From NCBI GenBank assembly GCA_000437435.1, contig FR899620.1, positions 109,583 to 123,360 of the forward strand: a DNA stretch of 13,778 bases. The letters run 5' to 3'. This DNA is from Clostridium sp. CAG:768 (GTDB taxonomy: Bacteria; Cyanobacteriota; Vampirovibrionia; Gastranaerophilales; Gastranaerophilaceae). The notes beneath the pieces are model-generated. The model saw only the letters and a list, made by a program, of their open reading frames with translations, made no database searches and was not told the origin of the DNA. Within the stretch, counting starts at the first letter, position 1. Every line of letters starts with the position of its first letter. Shown here one piece after another: positions 12,208 to 13,778 of this stretch. A program made the position numbers and the translations under genes.

Positions 12208-12567
12208 ATGTATTTATTTATCGCAATAATTTTTATAGCAGAATTAATAATTGCCATAACTATTATAAATTATATAGTAAAAGCAGATAAATTAGTATGC
12301 CGATACAACTCTTATGTTGAGGCTTTTAATCCGTTATGTGAAACTTGTCTGCAATATATAAGATGTGTGGTTACAAATGTAAATCAGTCATTTGAAAAAG
12401 TATTTGTGTTTATTAGAAAGAAAAGAGAGCAAATATTTTATAAATTTATTATAATGACAGCATTATATTTGTTTTTAATTATATTCAAAATAAAGACAAC
12501 TAATTTCTCTAATATTTATAAATTAATCGGCGCAATCCGTGATGTAGCAACGGATTTCCTTGTTTAG
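12208..12567 (+). CDS. Small membrane protein, 119 aa
   Basis: A 119-residue protein with two hydrophobic helices (about 2-24 and 78-98) and a basic, Cys-containing loop between them (C31, C44, C47, C53). The loop has an amphipathic stretch (55-75) rich in Phe, Lys and Arg. I recognise no family. No Shine-Dalgarno stands out before the ATG (only AAG-rich sequence), and the leader is very short. It is divergent from murT and lies upstream of the YtxH/DUF948 cluster, which has its own promoter. The spacing CETC could bind metal but the other two cysteines are not in a paired motif. Codon use matches the neighbours; probably real. Confidence 0.72.
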   Translation: MYLFIAIIFIAELIIAITIINYIVKADKLVCRYNSYVEAFNPLCETCLQYIRCVVTNVNQSFEKVFVFIRKKREQIFYKFIIMTALYLFLIIFKIKTTNFSNIYKLIGAIRDVATDFLV

Positions 12568-12568
12568 C

Positions 12569-12597
12569 TTGTAATCTTGAAAAAAATATGTTAAAAT
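12569..12597 (+). promoter_or_regulatory. Promoter of the first ytxH-like gene
   Basis: TTGTAA (12569-12574), a 17-bp spacer and TAAAAT (12592-12597), with TG one base before the -10. Predicted start near 12604; GAGG at 12612-12615 and the ATG at 12623 follow. Confidence 0.65.
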
Positions 12598-12622
12598 AAA
12601 AAACGAAAGATGAGGTTATGTT

Positions 12623-12937
12623 ATGAGTAAAAACAAATCATTAATGTTTGGTATGGGTTTGCTTGCAGGTGTTGTTGGCGGACTCATCGCAGGAGTTCTT
12701 TATGCTCCAAAATCAGGAGAGGAATCAAGACGTCAAATTAAAGATGCAGCTTGTGAATTGTATGAAAAAAATTCTCCTGCAATTAAAGAAGCTAAAAAGC
12801 AAGCTCTTGAAAATATTGATTTAATGAAATATAAGCTTGAAAGGCAATTCAGAAAATTTAATAATATGATAAAATCAAAGAAACTTCTAAAAGCAAAAGA
12901 ATTAGAAGAAATGGATGACGAGTATAACAACTACTAA
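12623..12937 (+). CDS. YtxH domain-containing protein (first copy)
   Basis: A 104-residue protein with the YtxH signature: a glycine-rich membrane segment (about 9-27, GMGLLAGVVGGLIAGVLYAP) followed directly by the conserved APKSGEESRRQI, then a long charged helix (40-100) probably forming a coiled coil. YtxH proteins are small stress-associated membrane proteins of unknown mechanism. GAGG (12612-12615) lies seven bases before the ATG. The DUF948 gene follows after 16 bases and a second YtxH after that. Compared with the second copy the tail is longer and ends in an acidic stretch (EEMDDEYNNY). Confidence 0.9.
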   Translation: MSKNKSLMFGMGLLAGVVGGLIAGVLYAPKSGEESRRQIKDAACELYEKNSPAIKEAKKQALENIDLMKYKLERQFRKFNNMIKSKKLLKAKELEEMDDEYNNY

Positions 12938-12953
12938 AAAAGGAACTTATTAA

Positions 12954-13310
12954 ATGGAGATGTCACAAATAGCGTTAAATCAAGGGTTAACTTTCTTAGC
13001 TTGGGCTACAGGTATTGTTGTAATTGTTGTTGCAGGCTTTTTAGTTAAACTATTGATTGACCTTTCAATTCTTACAAAGAATTTGAATCAAACTTCACTT
13101 ATTGTAAATACAGAATTAAAACCGACACTTAAAGAATTAAATGAAACATTAAGCTCAATAAATGAGATTGTAAAAAACACAGATAAGGGAGTCGGTGATT
13201 TTAAATCTGCTGTTGGAAACTTTATCGATAAGACGAAGATTGTTTCAGGAACACTATTTGGTGGATTAATAAAAGGTTTTACAACTGCTTATAATCTTTT
13301 TAGAAAATAG
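12954..13310 (+). CDS. DUF948-like membrane protein
   Basis: A 118-residue protein with one N-terminal membrane helix (about 11-37) and a periplasmic or cytoplasmic amphipathic, coiled-coil region (40-90, with the LKPTLKELNETLSSINEIV heptads) typical of DUF948 proteins such as Bacillus YtxG. The C-terminus has a second, Gly-containing, moderately hydrophobic stretch (97-115). AAGGAA (12940-12945) supports ATG 12954; ATG 12960 is a possible second start. In Bacillus, ytxG (DUF948) and ytxH sit side by side in a general-stress operon; the same pairing here supports a common function, perhaps in envelope stress. Confidence 0.82.
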   Translation: MEMSQIALNQGLTFLAWATGIVVIVVAGFLVKLLIDLSILTKNLNQTSLIVNTELKPTLKELNETLSSINEIVKNTDKGVGDFKSAVGNFIDKTKIVSGTLFGGLIKGFTTAYNLFRK

Positions 13311-13342
13311 TAGTTTCCGGTGATTAATTCTTAAAACTAAAT

Positions 13343-13351
13343 TGTTAGAAT
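13343..13351 (+). promoter_or_regulatory. Candidate extended -10 of the second ytxH-like gene
   Basis: TGTTAGAAT (13343-13351) fits an extended -10 (TG, one base, TAGAAT); the -35 region is weak. Predicted start near 13358, ahead of AAAGGAG (13366-13372). The gene may be read from here as well as from the upstream promoter. Confidence 0.35.
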
Positions 13352-13381
13352 GTATATGAAACAGTAAAGGAGTAATAAATT

Positions 13382-13654
13382 ATGTCAGCAACTAAATTTT
13401 TAGCAGGTTTTATTGTAGGTGGCGCAATCGGTGCTATTGCAGGGATTTTGTTAGCTCCAAAATCAGGAGAAGAAACTCGTGCAATGTTAGCTGATGGTGC
13501 TAAAGAAGCTATGAAAAGAGCTGATGAAACCGTTAAAGAAATTCAATCAAAAGCAGATGATGTTGTTTCTGATATGCAGAAAAAAGGTGATGAGATTAAA
13601 GAAAAACTTCAAAATCTTATTAATCAGCAAAAAGAAGCAAAACAAGAAGCTTAG
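13382..13654 (+). CDS. YtxH domain-containing protein (second copy)
   Basis: A 90-residue YtxH protein: a short polar start, a glycine-zipper membrane helix (about 6-25, AGFIVGGAIGAIAGILLAP), the signature APKSGEETR (25-33), and a highly charged helix (35-88) rich in Lys, Glu and Asp with heptad-like spacing. AAAGGAG (13366-13372) lies nine bases before the ATG. It shares LLAPKSGEETR-type sequence with the first copy and is closer to the family consensus. It is the last gene before a strong terminator. Likely role as for the first copy: a membrane-anchored coiled-coil stress protein of unknown mechanism. Confidence 0.92.
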   Translation: MSATKFLAGFIVGGAIGAIAGILLAPKSGEETRAMLADGAKEAMKRADETVKEIQSKADDVVSDMQKKGDEIKEKLQNLINQQKEAKQEA

Positions 13655-13659
13655 TTACT

Positions 13660-13706
13660 AATATAGGTAGAAATTTAGAAAATTGATTTCTACCTATATT
13701 TTTTTT
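13660..13706 (+). terminator. Intrinsic terminator of the YtxH cluster
   Basis: A perfect 15-bp stem (13660-13674 with 13686-13700), an 11-base loop and a T tract from 13699 to 13706. It isolates the cluster from the gene starting at 13734. Confidence 0.93.
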
Positions 13707-13733
13707 GATTATTTTATAGAAAGGAGATAGCAA

Positions 13734-13778
13734 ATGAAAAGATTTAGAAGTGTCGGGGGGGGGGCAGTTTAGAGCTTA
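13734..13778 (+). CDS. Start of a gene interrupted by a G10 tract, partial
   Basis: AAAGGAGAT (13720-13728 region) stands a few bases before ATG 13734, a strong start. The frame reads MKRFRSVGGGAV and stops at TAG 13770-13772. The stop arises because ten consecutive G (13755-13764) place the following bases in this frame: with nine or eleven G the frame would stay open to the end of the window. The product cannot be identified from so little sequence. Either a phase-variable gene in the off state, a very short leader peptide, or a sequencing or assembly error at the window edge. Confidence 0.45.

Noticed and set aside
12534..12556. Terminator at the end of the 119-aa gene
   Set aside because: AATCCGT/ACGGATT is a 7-bp dyad inside the coding region with no T tract after it.

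Overview
The window is a low-GC stretch of bacterial chromosome. The gene set mixes Gram-negative-type cofactor genes (pdxJ, surE) with genes better known from Firmicutes and Cyanobacteria (rex, murT, two-subunit sdaAB/sdaAA, ytxH/DUF948), and adds Asn/Lys-rich membrane proteins that I match to no named family. This combination suggests an uncultured gut bacterium of the Gastranaerophilales (Melainabacteria/Vampirovibrionia, a non-photosynthetic sister group of Cyanobacteria). That assignment is inference from gene content and style; no rRNA or other marker is present. There is no tRNA, rRNA, insertion sequence or CRISPR array.

Layout. (1) 1-1583: two overlapping genes for lineage-specific membrane proteins that look like distant paralogues; the first is cut by the window start. 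A strong terminator closes the unit. (2) 1585-4550: a tightly overlapping operon with a clear promoter: HEAT-repeat protein, queC (preQ0 synthesis), a DUF366 protein, and a membrane-anchored SPOR-domain protein. (3) 4550-5367: surE, convergent, behind a two-way terminator. (4) 5368-5950: no long gene, but a probable small RNA with its own promoter and terminator, and a 46-codon gene on the minus strand. (5) 5900-7498: sdaAB-sdaAA, a serine dehydratase that deaminates L-serine to pyruvate. (6) 7499-8674: dyad-rich leader, a 71-aa protein, then coaX (type III pantothenate kinase, first step of CoA synthesis). (7) 8636-9250: rex, an NADH-sensing repressor, converging on and overlapping coaX. (8) 9251-9740: two tandem 244-bp repeats with hairpins and small ORFs. 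(9) 9741-12125, minus strand: operon murT-pdxJ-Cys-rich 104-aa protein. (10) 12156-13706: small membrane-protein cluster (119-aa membrane protein, YtxH, DUF948, YtxH) ending in a strong terminator. (11) 13734-end: start of another gene interrupted by a run of ten G.

Most of the window is ordinary housekeeping metabolism (queuosine precursor, serine catabolism, CoA, pyridoxal phosphate, redox control, cell wall amidation). The parts most likely to hold something undescribed are the tandem repeats at 9291-9745 (possible type I toxin-antitoxin-like peptides, or a duplicated small-RNA locus), the candidate small RNA at about 5497-5639, the hairpins covering the translation starts of the 71-aa gene and coaX, and the G10 tract at the right edge.
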